NCBI RefSeq assembly: GCF_016724845.1 | Contig: NZ_CP068082.1 | Coordinates: forward strand, 4,588,001-4,652,000 | Direction of reading: 5' to 3' | DNA: 64,000 nt | Origin: Sphingobacterium spiritivorum | GTDB taxonomy: Bacteria; Bacteroidota; Bacteroidia; Sphingobacteriales; Sphingobacteriaceae | Shown here: in pieces, positions 18,867-27,573 of the stretch | How positions within the stretch are numbered: the stretch's first letter is position 1 | How the letters are laid out: every line of letters starts with the position of its first letter | Notes under the pieces: generated by a model | The model's database searches: none | The model's input: only the letters and a program-made list of their open reading frames with translations | What the model was told of the DNA's origin: nothing | Program-made: the position numbers and the translations under genes

Positions 18867-20360
18867 ATGGTAGACTTAGATAAATTGATGCGTGAAGCAC
18901 AACAATACAAATTGCAGGCTGTTACCCGAAGGCATTTTCTGAAAGACTGTGTGGCGGGAATAGGGAGCATTGCACTCGGCAGTCTGTTAGCCAGTTGTGG
19001 CGGAACTGGTCAGGGAGATGCTCCGCTTAATCTGAATGCATTGAATCCGATGATCCCGCGGGCACCACATTTTCCGGCAAAAGCTAAAAGTGTAATTTAT
19101 CTGCATATGGCCGGAGCTCCTTCGCAGCTCGAACTTTTTGACTATAAGCCGGAGTTGCACAAGTTACATAACAAGCCATGCCCGGATTCCCTGTTGAAAG
19201 GCAAAAAATTTGCATTTATCCGGGGCACACCTAATATGCTTGGACCGCAGGCTACATTTGCGCAATATGGAGAAAGCGGGGCATGGATATCCGATCACTT
19301 ACCGCATTTCAGCAAAGTAGCGGATGAGGTCAGCTTTTTAAAAGCAGTACATACGGATCAGTTCAATCACGGACCGGCCCAACTGTTTATGCACACAGGT
19401 AGTGCCCGGCTCGGAAGGCCGAGTATAGGTTCATGGGTGACCTACGGCCTCGGGTCGGAAAACAGTAACCTCCCGGGATTCGTGGTGCTGACATCCGGTG
19501 GAAAAACTCCTGATGCAGGTAAAAGCGTGTGGGGGAGTGGATTTCTGCCGTCTGTGTATCAGGGTGTACAATGTCGATCCAAAGGAGATCCGGTCTTATA
19601 TATTGCCGATCCGGACGGAATGGGAAGAGATCTTAAGAAACACACAATAGATGCTATCAATAAAGTGAATATGGATGAGTATGAAACCTACAAGGATCCG
19701 GAGACACTATCCCGCATAGCACAGTATGAAATGGCTTATAAAATGCAGGTTGCAGTACCGGAGGTAATGGATATTGCATCAGAACCGGAGTATATACATG
19801 AATTGTATGGAACACAGCCGGGTAAGGAATCGTTTGCAAACAATTGCCTGCTCGCACGTAAGCTTGTGGAACAGGGAGTACGTTTTGTACAATTATTTGA
19901 CTGGGGATGGGATAGTCACGGGACCAGTGCTTCAGATTCTATAGATCTGGGATTCAGGAATAAATGCAGGGAAATAGACCGTCCGATGACAGCTCTGATT
20001 ATGGATCTCAAACAGCGGGGATTGCTGGATGAAACTCTTGTTGTATGGGGAGGTGAATTCGGGCGAACACCTATGCAGGAGAACAGAGATAATCGCGATA
20101 TGCCTTTTATGGGCAGAGACCATCATACAGATGCCTATACCATCTGGATGGCAGGAGGTGGTGTACGCAAGGGTGTGACCTACGGAGAGACAGACGAAAT
20201 TGGCTTTACGGCAGTCAGCGGCAGGTCTTCGGTACATGATGTGCATGCGACTATGCTTCATCTGCTGGGCTTTGACCATGAAAAGTTTACGTATGAGTTT
20301 CAGGGACGTCCATTCAGACTTACAGATGTAGAAGGAAATCTCATCAGCAATATTATATAA
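18867..20360 (+). CDS. DUF1501 sulfatase-fold protein, Tat-exported
   Basis: A 497-residue DUF1501 protein of the alkaline-phosphatase/sulfatase superfamily. The N-terminus carries twin arginines in TRRHFLKDC (about residues 20-28), a hydrophobic stretch and LLASCGG, consistent with a Tat signal, probably a Tat lipoprotein. Family motifs include VIYLHMAGAPSQLELFDYKP, SFLKAVHTDQFNHGPAQLFMHTG, DWGWDSHG and VVWGGEFGRTP, holding Asp/His residues expected at a metal site. It begins 5 bp after the PSD1 cytochrome gene, its usual partner. Biochemical role not established for the family; inferred to act with the cytochrome in the periplasm. Confidence 0.92.
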   Translation: MVDLDKLMREAQQYKLQAVTRRHFLKDCVAGIGSIALGSLLASCGGTGQGDAPLNLNALNPMIPRAPHFPAKAKSVIYLHMAGAPSQLELFDYKPELHKLHNKPCPDSLLKGKKFAFIRGTPNMLGPQATFAQYGESGAWISDHLPHFSKVADEVSFLKAVHTDQFNHGPAQLFMHTGSARLGRPSIGSWVTYGLGSENSNLPGFVVLTSGGKTPDAGKSVWGSGFLPSVYQGVQCRSKGDPVLYIADPDGMGRDLKKHTIDAINKVNMDEYETYKDPETLSRIAQYEMAYKMQVAVPEVMDIASEPEYIHELYGTQPGKESFANNCLLARKLVEQGVRFVQLFDWGWDSHGTSASDSIDLGFRNKCREIDRPMTALIMDLKQRGLLDETLVVWGGEFGRTPMQENRDNRDMPFMGRDHHTDAYTIWMAGGGVRKGVTYGETDEIGFTAVSGRSSVHDVHATMLHLLGFDHEKFTYEFQGRPFRLTDVEGNLISNII

Positions 20361-20372
20361 CCAAAATAGATT

Positions 20373-21257
20373 ATGGGGAAAATAAAACTATTAATTACAG
20401 CTATCCTGGCTTTATTAACAATGCAGCATTTGCAGGCTTCAGCAGCATTTAAAATTCGTTTTTATGCAACAAACTGGGGCATGAATCAATCCTGGGACAG
20501 CTATTGCGAACAAGTCAAAAAAGCCGGATACGATGGTTTGGAGGTCTGGGTTCCGGGAAGCAAAGAGGAACAAAAGCAAATGTTTGATGCATTCCGGAAA
20601 TATAATCTGGCCTACGCTTTCTTAAGCGGGGGCGCAGGTGCAACTTTCGAACAATACTACGACAGCTATGTGAAAAATGTGGAAATGGCTGTGCAGCTGA
20701 AACCGGATTTTGTCAATTGCCATACCGGAAAAGATTACTTCACATTTGAGCAGAATAAAAAACTGATCGAAGCTGCCGATATTATCAGTAAAAAATATAA
20801 TATTCCGGTTATGCATGAAACTCATCGGGGCAGATTTAGTTTTGCAGCACATATAACAAGACAGTTTTTAGAACAGATTCCACAATTAAAGCTTACACTC
20901 GATATCTCTCACTGGTGTAATGTTCATGAATCACTCTTAAGCGATCAGGCCGAAACAGTTGCCATGGCACTGGCCCGTACCGGACATATTCATGCCCGTA
21001 TAGGCCAGCCGCAAGCGCCTCAGGTCAATGATCCGGCTGCTCCGGAATGGAAAAGTACAGTAGATCAACACCTGGCCTGGTGGGATGAAGTGATCCGTTT
21101 GCATAAAGAAGCAGGAAAAAATCAGCTGACAATCACCACCGAATTCGGTCCTTCCGGATATTTACCGACTTTGCCCTATACTCAACAGCCGGTCGCCGAT
21201 CAATGGCGTGTGAATGTATATATGCTTAACCTATTGAAGTCCCGATACCAACAATAA
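20373..21257 (+). CDS. Periplasmic sugar phosphate isomerase/epimerase-like TIM barrel
   Basis: A 294-residue AP-endonuclease-2/xylose-isomerase-like TIM barrel with a signal peptide (cleavage near residues 23-25, ASA-AFK), so it should act outside the cytoplasm. Likely metal ligands are Glu in MHETHRGR, Asp/His in LDISHWC, His in GHIHAR and Glu in TTEFGP. In other Bacteroidota, exported members are linked to keto-sugar isomerisation or cleavage. It lies in the operon 12 bp after the DUF1501 gene and overlaps the DUF2231 gene by one base, so it probably processes the product of the cytochrome/DUF1501 pair. Confidence 0.88.
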   Translation: MGKIKLLITAILALLTMQHLQASAAFKIRFYATNWGMNQSWDSYCEQVKKAGYDGLEVWVPGSKEEQKQMFDAFRKYNLAYAFLSGGAGATFEQYYDSYVKNVEMAVQLKPDFVNCHTGKDYFTFEQNKKLIEAADIISKKYNIPVMHETHRGRFSFAAHITRQFLEQIPQLKLTLDISHWCNVHESLLSDQAETVAMALARTGHIHARIGQPQAPQVNDPAAPEWKSTVDQHLAWWDEVIRLHKEAGKNQLTITTEFGPSGYLPTLPYTQQPVADQWRVNVYMLNLLKSRYQQ

Positions 21258-22696
21258 TGATCTTTATAGAAGAATTACTTAGTTTCACAAGTCGCTGGCA
21301 TCCTGTATTTGTTCATTTACCTATTGGTATGCTGTTTCTGGCCTTTATATTTGCTGTATTTGCACGCTCTGAGCGCTACCGCTATCTGTCGTCTGCAATT
21401 CCGTTCTCCTTACTTTTCGGAGCCGGAGCCGCTATTCTAACCTGCATAACAGGCTACCTGTTGTCACTTGACGGCGGATACGACACTTCGGTATTGAGTT
21501 TTCATCAGTGGCTGGGGATTGCGGTGGCTGTCTTGAGTTTCTGGACATATGCACTGTACAGGTCAGCTGATACAGGTACGGGGCTGTGGGCAAAACTGGT
21601 AAAATATCGGTTTTTCTTTCTGATAACCGTTGTAGCTTTATTGGGTGCTACAGGTCATTTTGGAGGAACACTTACACATGGAAAAGGATATATGAAAGAT
21701 GCCCTTCCTTCAGCAATCAAGAAAATTGCGGGGATTCAGGCCGGAGAAGAAAAGCTGATACTGCTTGAAAATGTTCAGGAGGCGCATGTCTATGATGCCA
21801 TAATCCAGCCTATTCTCCAGCAACGTTGTCAAAGCTGTCACGGAGACAAAAAACAGGAGGGGGGCCTTGCTCTGCACAACCGGGAAAGTATATTAAAAGG
21901 AGGAGAAGAAGGGTCTGTACTGACAGCCGGAAAACTGGATAAAAGTGAATTGTATGCCCGCCTTATTCTGCCGGAAGGTCACGAAGGACGTATGCCACCA
22001 AAAGGCAGAACTCCCATCAGTGCCGAACAAATACAACTTATTGGATGGTGGATAGAGCAGGGGGCAGATTTTGAAAAGAAAGCAAAAGACCTCAAACAGA
22101 ATGATAAAATTGCAGCAATATTAAAGAATCTGGAAGAAGGAGACTCGTCTGCCAAGTCAGCATATGCTGCATTGCCTGATGCGCCCCCACTACCCGAAGA
22201 TGCTATACAGCAATTACAGCTAAAAGGCATAAAAGTCATCCCCTTATCCGCAGACAATAACTATGTCATGGTCAATGCAATCAATTATCCGGAATTTTCA
22301 GATGCCGATATGCAGGATCTGTTAAAGATGAAAGATAATATTGTCCAGCTAAAACTGGGACATACTGCAATTTCCGACAAAGCCTTGTCAGAGATCGCAA
22401 AATTACCTGTACTCATGAAACTTCATCTGGAACATACCGCCATTACAAATGAAGGATTAAAGCATATCAAAAACCATAAAAAGCTATCTTACATAAATTT
22501 ATATAAAACAAAGGTATCTGATGAGGGGCTATCTTATCTGCAACATATCCCTACATTAGAACAGATATACGTTTATCAGACCGGAGTGACACCGGCAGGT
22601 ATAGACAAAGTTCGTCATTCCTTATCAAAATCGCATCTGGATACCGGAAACTATCAACTGCCATTTTTGGCCACAGATACAACCAGATATCAATAA
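21257..22696 (+). CDS. DUF2231 membrane protein fused to cytochrome c and leucine-rich repeats
   Basis: Composite 479-residue membrane protein. DUF2231 with about four transmembrane helices spans residues 1-150 (HPVFVHLPIGMLFL, with His residues that could bind haem). A PSCyt1-type cytochrome c follows with haem motif CQSCH (about residues 192-196) and a distal Met in RMPPKG. The C-terminal part has about four leucine-rich repeats of roughly 24 residues (LKLGHTAISDKAL, LHLEHTAITNEGL, INLYKTKVSDEGL). The stop/start overlap TAATG ties it to the TIM-barrel gene. It probably passes electrons from the periplasmic oxidation system to the membrane; the LRR may dock partners. Confidence 0.9.
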   Translation: MIFIEELLSFTSRWHPVFVHLPIGMLFLAFIFAVFARSERYRYLSSAIPFSLLFGAGAAILTCITGYLLSLDGGYDTSVLSFHQWLGIAVAVLSFWTYALYRSADTGTGLWAKLVKYRFFFLITVVALLGATGHFGGTLTHGKGYMKDALPSAIKKIAGIQAGEEKLILLENVQEAHVYDAIIQPILQQRCQSCHGDKKQEGGLALHNRESILKGGEEGSVLTAGKLDKSELYARLILPEGHEGRMPPKGRTPISAEQIQLIGWWIEQGADFEKKAKDLKQNDKIAAILKNLEEGDSSAKSAYAALPDAPPLPEDAIQQLQLKGIKVIPLSADNNYVMVNAINYPEFSDADMQDLLKMKDNIVQLKLGHTAISDKALSEIAKLPVLMKLHLEHTAITNEGLKHIKNHKKLSYINLYKTKVSDEGLSYLQHIPTLEQIYVYQTGVTPAGIDKVRHSLSKSHLDTGNYQLPFLATDTTRYQ

Positions 22697-22757
22697 CATG
22701 AGTGAGTTCAGTTTTTGTGTCAAAGATTACACGGCAATAGCCTGCATAATGTACAGA

Positions 22758-22795
22758 GCGGTCAGATCCGGATTTTGAAATCCGGATCTGACCGC
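22758..22795. repeat. Perfect 18-bp-arm palindrome between convergent genes
   Basis: The arm beginning GCGGTCAGATCCGGATTT is followed by TG and its exact reverse complement. It lies between the ends of the DUF2231 gene and the minus-strand ABC-F gene. There is no T-tract on either side, so it is not a textbook intrinsic terminator, though it may still end or protect both transcripts. Confidence 0.9.
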
Positions 22796-22816
22796 CATAA
22801 AACCCCGGAGTATCTG

Positions 22817-24403
22817 CTATAACTGTATGGTCTGTTCTATTTGTATTTGATCCAGAAAGTACTCATCATGCGATATAGCGAGTAAAGTACCTTTGTAATC
22901 ATCTATTGCAGAGGTAAGAATCTCCATATTCTGAATATCCAGATTATTGGTTGGCTCGTCAAGAATAATAATATCAGGTGCCTGGTTACCTATAGTAAGA
23001 CAACACAACATCAGTCTCATTTTTTCTCCTCCACTCAATGCCTGGCAGGGTTTATCCCATGTATCTCTGTCAAAAAGAAAGCGAACCAGACGGATCTTTA
23101 TTTCATGCTCCTGTAAAGCTGAAGAATTAAATTGCGCTGCCTGTTCAAATACTGTCAGACTATTAGCAATCAGAGAATAATCCTGATCGATATATACAGC
23201 ATGCCGGATTGCACTGAACAGAGTTCCTTTACCCGGCGACAAATTGCCCAGTATTATATTGATCAATGTTGTTTTACCGGAACCGTTTGCACCTTTTATA
23301 GCGTACCTGTCACCACTGAAAATTTTAAAAGACACATTCTCGTTCCATATAGCAGACTGAGCATAAGTATAATTGATGTCTTTAGCATCGACCAACACTT
23401 TTCCTTTATGTAAGGAAGACTGATCAAATCCAAACTTCATTCTGTCCGTATCAGAAACTTCCTTACGCAACACATCCAGATCATTTGTGATATGGCCTAG
23501 TTTTTCGGCATGGACATCCCTTATTTTGGCCGTACTTCGCTCGGCACTGTTACGCAGCGTATTCATCACAATGGTTGGAAGACCTGCTTTCTCCTGTTTC
23601 TTTTTTCCCCGGGCATCCAGCTTTTGCTGCCTTTCCAGTGTTTCTCGTTCCACCTCCTTAGCCTTGCGCAAAGCTTTTTCCTTACTTCTGATATCTTGTT
23701 CGAGCGCTTCAGATTCCACCTTCTTTTGCTCTACATAATGGTCATAATTACCGCCATAGATCCGGATACCTTTAGGACTGAGCTCATAAACAGTATTCAG
23801 CAGATTTAGTAACTGGCGGTCATGACTTACGATAAGCAATGTCAGATTAGTCTGTGTAATAAATTCATACAGCTTCGCTCTGCCTGTACGATCCAGATGA
23901 TTACTGGGTTCATCCATCAATACCACCTCTGGGTCATGAACCATTATACCGGATAAGAATACTTTAGTCTTCTGTCCACCGCTCAGCCGGCTCATAGACT
24001 GCTGGAGATCGATATCTTCAATTCCCCAATAGTGAAAAGCTTTCTGGCAACGTTCTTCAATACTCCAGTCATCATCCAGTATCTGCAGTTGTTCATCTGT
24101 CATACGGCCATTCAGTATTTCATAAAAAGCCTTCAGTTTAGCACTTATACCCAGTGCTTCAGCCACAGTACTCGTATTATATTGTCCATAGTGCTGCGGC
24201 ACGTCATAGCATTTTGCGTCTAAATGGATCTGACCCGAAGAAGGCTGAATCTTACCTGCAATAAGTTTGAGAAGCGTAGACTTGCCCACACCGTTGTTAC
24301 CAATAAGTGCAATTTTATGCTGCTGTTGTATATGGAGTGAAATCTGATCGAACAAGAGTTCCTTATTCGGGTGTATATATGTAATTTGTTGTAAACTAAT
24401 CAT
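22817..24403 (-). CDS. ABC-F family ATPase
   Basis: Soluble twin-ABC protein of 528 residues without transmembrane segments. ABC1 has Walker A GNNGVGKST (35-43), signature LSGGQ (140-144) and Walker B VVLMDEPSNHLD. A charged coiled linker (about 215-300, rich in Lys/Glu) follows. ABC2 has Walker A GANGSGKTT, signature LSGGE and Walker B IIILDEPTNNLD. ABC-F proteins bind the ribosomal E site; they serve in translation (EttA/Uup-like) or antibiotic protection (Vga/Lsa/Msr-like). Length and short linker do not separate these. A leader of about 115 nt after a candidate promoter precedes it, as is common in regulated ABC-F genes, but no leader peptide of useful length was found. Confidence 0.92.
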   Translation of the reverse strand: MISLQQITYIHPNKELLFDQISLHIQQQHKIALIGNNGVGKSTLLKLIAGKIQPSSGQIHLDAKCYDVPQHYGQYNTSTVAEALGISAKLKAFYEILNGRMTDEQLQILDDDWSIEERCQKAFHYWGIEDIDLQQSMSRLSGGQKTKVFLSGIMVHDPEVVLMDEPSNHLDRTGRAKLYEFITQTNLTLLIVSHDRQLLNLLNTVYELSPKGIRIYGGNYDHYVEQKKVESEALEQDIRSKEKALRKAKEVERETLERQQKLDARGKKKQEKAGLPTIVMNTLRNSAERSTAKIRDVHAEKLGHITNDLDVLRKEVSDTDRMKFGFDQSSLHKGKVLVDAKDINYTYAQSAIWNENVSFKIFSGDRYAIKGANGSGKTTLINIILGNLSPGKGTLFSAIRHAVYIDQDYSLIANSLTVFEQAAQFNSSALQEHEIKIRLVRFLFDRDTWDKPCQALSGGEKMRLMLCCLTIGNQAPDIIILDEPTNNLDIQNMEILTSAIDDYKGTLLAISHDEYFLDQIQIEQTIQL

Positions 24404-24518
24404 CCGTAATTTCTTTAAAAATTAAACAATAAATGGGCTGGCTTGAGAAGTGCTGATCCCTGTTAATGCTATTAAAAGAAATTTGATATTACATATATAT
24501 TGCTTTGAGTTGCTGTTG

Positions 24519-24526
24519 CAAAGGTA
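24519..24526 (-). promoter_or_regulatory. Candidate -7 element of the ABC-F gene
   Basis: On the minus strand this reads TACCTTTG, matching TAnnTTTG. The start codon is about 115 nt downstream, leaving a long leader (24404-24518). The only ATG in that leader is immediately followed by TAA. Confidence 0.5.
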
Positions 24527-24565
24527 GAAAATTTTCTTAAATAAATGCTAACGCAGAATTTTATA

Positions 24566-24608
24566 AAATAAAAAGGCCGTATTAAACATGTGCTGTTCAA
24601 CCGGCCTT
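24566..24608 (-). terminator. Intrinsic terminator of the DUF4397 gene
   Basis: Stem AAGGCCG (24573-24579) with CGGCCTT (24602-24608), long loop, followed on the minus strand by TTTTATTTTA. Confidence 0.65.
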
Positions 24609-24634
24609 CTACGTATATAAAGGAAAAAATTATG

Positions 24635-25360
24635 CTAGTTTACAGCCTGCTTTACCACACCAATATATAATGGGGTATTGGTATTATCTTTCTTACCGAC
24701 AAGAATAATAGAATAATAATTGTCCGGATCTAATTTGATTCCGTCTCTGCTTACCAGTACTGTACCGGTTTCATCTTTTACGGATAATTTGAAAGTACCG
24801 CTAGCCTGAGACACAAAAACCTGATTAGCAGTAGCTGAGATCTGAGTTTCGGTAACTCTGTCTTTAAATTTATCATTCACAGCCGCATCACCGATCTGCA
24901 GAGACACTTTGCCAGGCATATCTACTAAATTGAAGAAGCGAAGACCAGCCGGTTTATCCGTTGCCGGTGCAAGAGTGATCTTTTTATCTTCCGTAATAAA
25001 GTGTTTTGCTTTATCTTTTGTACCATAAGTAAAGGAAGAATAATAAACACTGTCTTTCACTGCAAATGTAGTATCGACCAATGTTTTAGGATCCTGAGTT
25101 CCTTTTACAATAATATTGCGGTTTCCTGTGAATAGTCCGACCCAATCATAACCTTTATACATTAATGGAAAATACGGATTCTGGACAGCACGCTGATCAG
25201 CATAATAAACAATGCCCTGAGCATCTGAAAATCCATTGATCATAGTCAGACCGCAAGCAGGAATGTCAATATAATTGTTATCATCGTCTTTCAGACAGCT
25301 GCTAAGTAAAAAGCTACTTAATACAAAGCAGATCATTAGATAAAATGTATTTTTTTTCAT
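24635..25360 (-). CDS. DUF4397-like lipoprotein
   Basis: Exported lipoprotein, 241 residues, with signal MKKNTFYLMICFVLSSFLLSSC (lipobox LSSC) followed by an acidic KDDDNN tether that may favour surface exposure. The body is predicted all-beta with a DUF4397-like repeat pattern: AGLRFFNLVDMPGKVSLQIGD and a C-terminal YYSIILVGKKDN strand. Function unknown; members are cell-surface proteins. It is monocistronic with a hairpin terminator. The neighbouring genes give no functional clue. Confidence 0.75.
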   Translation of the reverse strand: MKKNTFYLMICFVLSSFLLSSCLKDDDNNYIDIPACGLTMINGFSDAQGIVYYADQRAVQNPYFPLMYKGYDWVGLFTGNRNIIVKGTQDPKTLVDTTFAVKDSVYYSSFTYGTKDKAKHFITEDKKITLAPATDKPAGLRFFNLVDMPGKVSLQIGDAAVNDKFKDRVTETQISATANQVFVSQASGTFKLSVKDETGTVLVSRDGIKLDPDNYYSIILVGKKDNTNTPLYIGVVKQAVN

Positions 25361-25657
25361 GTTTTCTAAAGTTTAGATTTCCGTTTACCGGAATTCAGTT
25401 ATTTTTTCTCTTTTGGAATATAAAACGAAACGAAGAATCGAAAAGCTACAGATTTTTTAAATTTTTATATTTATTTCATTTTTTAAAGATGTAAATTGCT
25501 AAAGAATAGTTTGTTAAGAGTAAGTTCGGTGCTTTTCAGAATATCGCGAATGTTCAAATTGATAAGATAAATTTATCATGTTCGGTAATCAGGAATACGA
25601 ACAGGAAAGCAACAAACATTTAAGCATTTCAATGGTTTTAACATAAAAGAAAATATT

Positions 25658-26731
25658 ATGGCTATAATTGATCAAATTACTACTTACCTCGGCACTGAAG
25701 CTGATGAATTACTCCGTTATGAGAGTAAAGCTGTTGCCAAAGATATACTTCATCTGCCATCGCCCGATTTTATCGATCAGGTATATGGCATTTCTGACCG
25801 TAATCCGCAAACGATCCGCAGTCTGGGACAGCTTTTTGGACATGGACGTCTCGCAAATACCGGATATTTATCCATTTTACCGATTGATCAGGGTATAGAG
25901 CACAGTGCCGGGGCATCCTTTGCTGCAAATCCTTTATATTTTGATCCCGAAAATATTGTAAAACTCGCAATAGAAGGAGGTTGTAATGCCGTTGCCACTA
26001 CGTTTGGTGTATTAGGCTCCGTTGCACGCCGATACGCACATAAGATCCCCTTTATTGTCAAGATAAATCATAATGAGTTATTGACGTATCCCAACAAAAG
26101 TGAGCAAATCCTCTATGGAACAGTTCGCGAAGCCTGGAATCTTGGAGCCGCGGCAGTAGGAGCAACAATATATTTCGGATCAGATGATTCAGGAAGACAG
26201 ATTGTGGAAGTTGCAAAAGCGTTTGAGGAAGCTCATCGTCTGGGTATGGCGACCATCCTGTGGTGTTACCTGCGCAATGATGCCTTCAAGACCGGCGGAA
26301 AGGATTATCACCTTTCGGCAGATCTGACGGGGCAGGCCAATCATCTGGGAGTAACGATACAGGCAGATATCATTAAACAGAAACTACCGGAATTAAACGG
26401 AGGTTATCAGGTCCTCAATATGGGCAGCAGCAGCTATGGCAAGCTTGATGAACGCATGTATACCGAACTGGCTTCAGATCATCCTATTGATCTTTGCCGC
26501 TATCAGGTATTGAATTGCTTCTCCGGTCGTGCAGGACTTATCAACTCGGGAGGTGCATCAGGCAAAAATGATTTTCCGGATGCAGTCAAAACTGCAGTTA
26601 TCAATAAAAGAGCTGGAGGAACCGGATTGATATCCGGCAGAAAAGCGTTTCAAAGACCAATGAACGAAGGCATACAGCTTCTACATGCGATACAGGATGT
26701 ATATCTTTCTGAGGACATTACGATAGCTTAA
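25658..26731 (+). CDS. fbaB: Class I fructose-bisphosphate aldolase (DhnA/FbaB type)
   Basis: Schiff-base aldolase of 357 residues catalysing reversible cleavage of fructose 1,6-bisphosphate in glycolysis/gluconeogenesis. Family hallmarks are GYLSILPIDQGIEHSAGASF near the N-terminus, the barrel strand PFIVKINHNELL, AAAVGATIYFGS and the C-terminal phosphate-binding segments INSGGASGKND and AGGTGLISGRKAFQRP. The length and motifs match the bacterial FbaB group. It is monocistronic, ending at a strong terminator. The 297-bp upstream region contains TAAGTTCG, a weak -7 match, near 25520. Confidence 0.93.
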   Translation: MAIIDQITTYLGTEADELLRYESKAVAKDILHLPSPDFIDQVYGISDRNPQTIRSLGQLFGHGRLANTGYLSILPIDQGIEHSAGASFAANPLYFDPENIVKLAIEGGCNAVATTFGVLGSVARRYAHKIPFIVKINHNELLTYPNKSEQILYGTVREAWNLGAAAVGATIYFGSDDSGRQIVEVAKAFEEAHRLGMATILWCYLRNDAFKTGGKDYHLSADLTGQANHLGVTIQADIIKQKLPELNGGYQVLNMGSSSYGKLDERMYTELASDHPIDLCRYQVLNCFSGRAGLINSGGASGKNDFPDAVKTAVINKRAGGTGLISGRKAFQRPMNEGIQLLHAIQDVYLSEDITIA

Positions 26732-26763
26732 GTAAATAGCTGGTTTATATAAGCAAAACGTTC

Positions 26764-26792
26764 AAATCCCCTGATTCACGATCAGGGGATTT
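26764..26792 (+). terminator. Intrinsic terminator of fbaB
   Basis: Perfect 12-bp stem AAATCCCCTGAT (26764-26775) with ATCAGGGGATTT (26781-26792), 5-nt loop, then a T-rich tail. Confidence 0.9.
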
Positions 26793-26969
26793 CTATTCTT
26801 TAATCCTATCTCTGATCTTTACCGGAGTATCTTCATCGCCAGATGAAAACCATTAACAAATCCGGATAACTACGATTATTACGGTTAAAGGCCTACATTT
26901 TTCAATATAACATATAATGCAGATTACTATTATATAAAGAATGATACAAAAGCATTCCCATACGGAAGG

Positions 26970-26998
26970 TTGACTTTCTGTTAAAATTATTATCTTCA
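26970..26998 (+). promoter_or_regulatory. Candidate promoter of ybaK
   Basis: TTG at 26970-26972 and TATCTTCA at 26991-26998 (one mismatch to TAnnTTTG) are separated by 18 bp, 23 nt before the start codon. Confidence 0.45.
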
Positions 26999-27021
26999 CG
27001 TCCGGAAAATAAGGAACACAC

Positions 27022-27492
27022 ATGTCAAATAAAACCAATGCTGTCCGGATGCTGGATCAGCTTAAGGTCCATTATGAATTACGCGAATATGATGTAGACG
27101 AAGACGATTTAAGTGCTGGTCATGTCGCAGAATCATTGGGTCTCGATCCTAAATCATTATATAAAACCTTAGTTTTAAAAGGGAATACTGGAGGATATCT
27201 TGTCGCGGTAATTCCGGGAGATACACAACTTGATCTTAAGAAAATAGCGAAGGCTTCCGGTAATAAGAATTGCGAAATGATCCCTGTAAAAGATATACAG
27301 ACACTGACCGGATATATACGGGGAGGCTGTTCGCCCATCGGAATGAAGAAAGCATTTCCGACTTACATAGAACAATCTGTCCGGGAGCAGACTTCTATTA
27401 GTATCAGTGCGGGAAAAAGAGGATTGCAGATTATCCTGAGTCCGCAGGACCTGGTAAAGGTTACGAATGCCCGATATGCTGAATTGATATAG
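27022..27492 (+). CDS. ybaK: YbaK/EbsC-type Cys-tRNA(Pro)/Cys-tRNA(Cys) deacylase
   Basis: A 156-residue editing enzyme that hydrolyses mischarged aminoacyl-tRNA. Length and fold match YbaK: SLGLDPKSLYKTLVLKG with the conserved Lys, YLVAVIPGDTQLDLKKIAKASG, and YIRGGCSPIGMKKAFPTYI with the Gly-Gly and Ser-Pro-Gly-type loop, ending ISAGKRGLQIILSPQDL. It is cytoplasmic and monocistronic with its own candidate promoter. No signs of transfer. Confidence 0.93.
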   Translation: MSNKTNAVRMLDQLKVHYELREYDVDEDDLSAGHVAESLGLDPKSLYKTLVLKGNTGGYLVAVIPGDTQLDLKKIAKASGNKNCEMIPVKDIQTLTGYIRGGCSPIGMKKAFPTYIEQSVREQTSISISAGKRGLQIILSPQDLVKVTNARYAELI

Positions 27493-27573
27493 TTTCAGGC
27501 TTTTATATATAGCCACATTATCAATGATATAAAGCCATAATTATAAAGTATAAATTGATATTATCATTACCTT

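Noticed and set aside
16102..22696. Respiratory cytochrome oxidase locus
   Set aside because: Two CxxCH motif proteins are present, but no haem-copper oxidase or quinol-oxidising subunits; DUF1549/DUF1553/DUF1501 domains point to the PSD1-type system.
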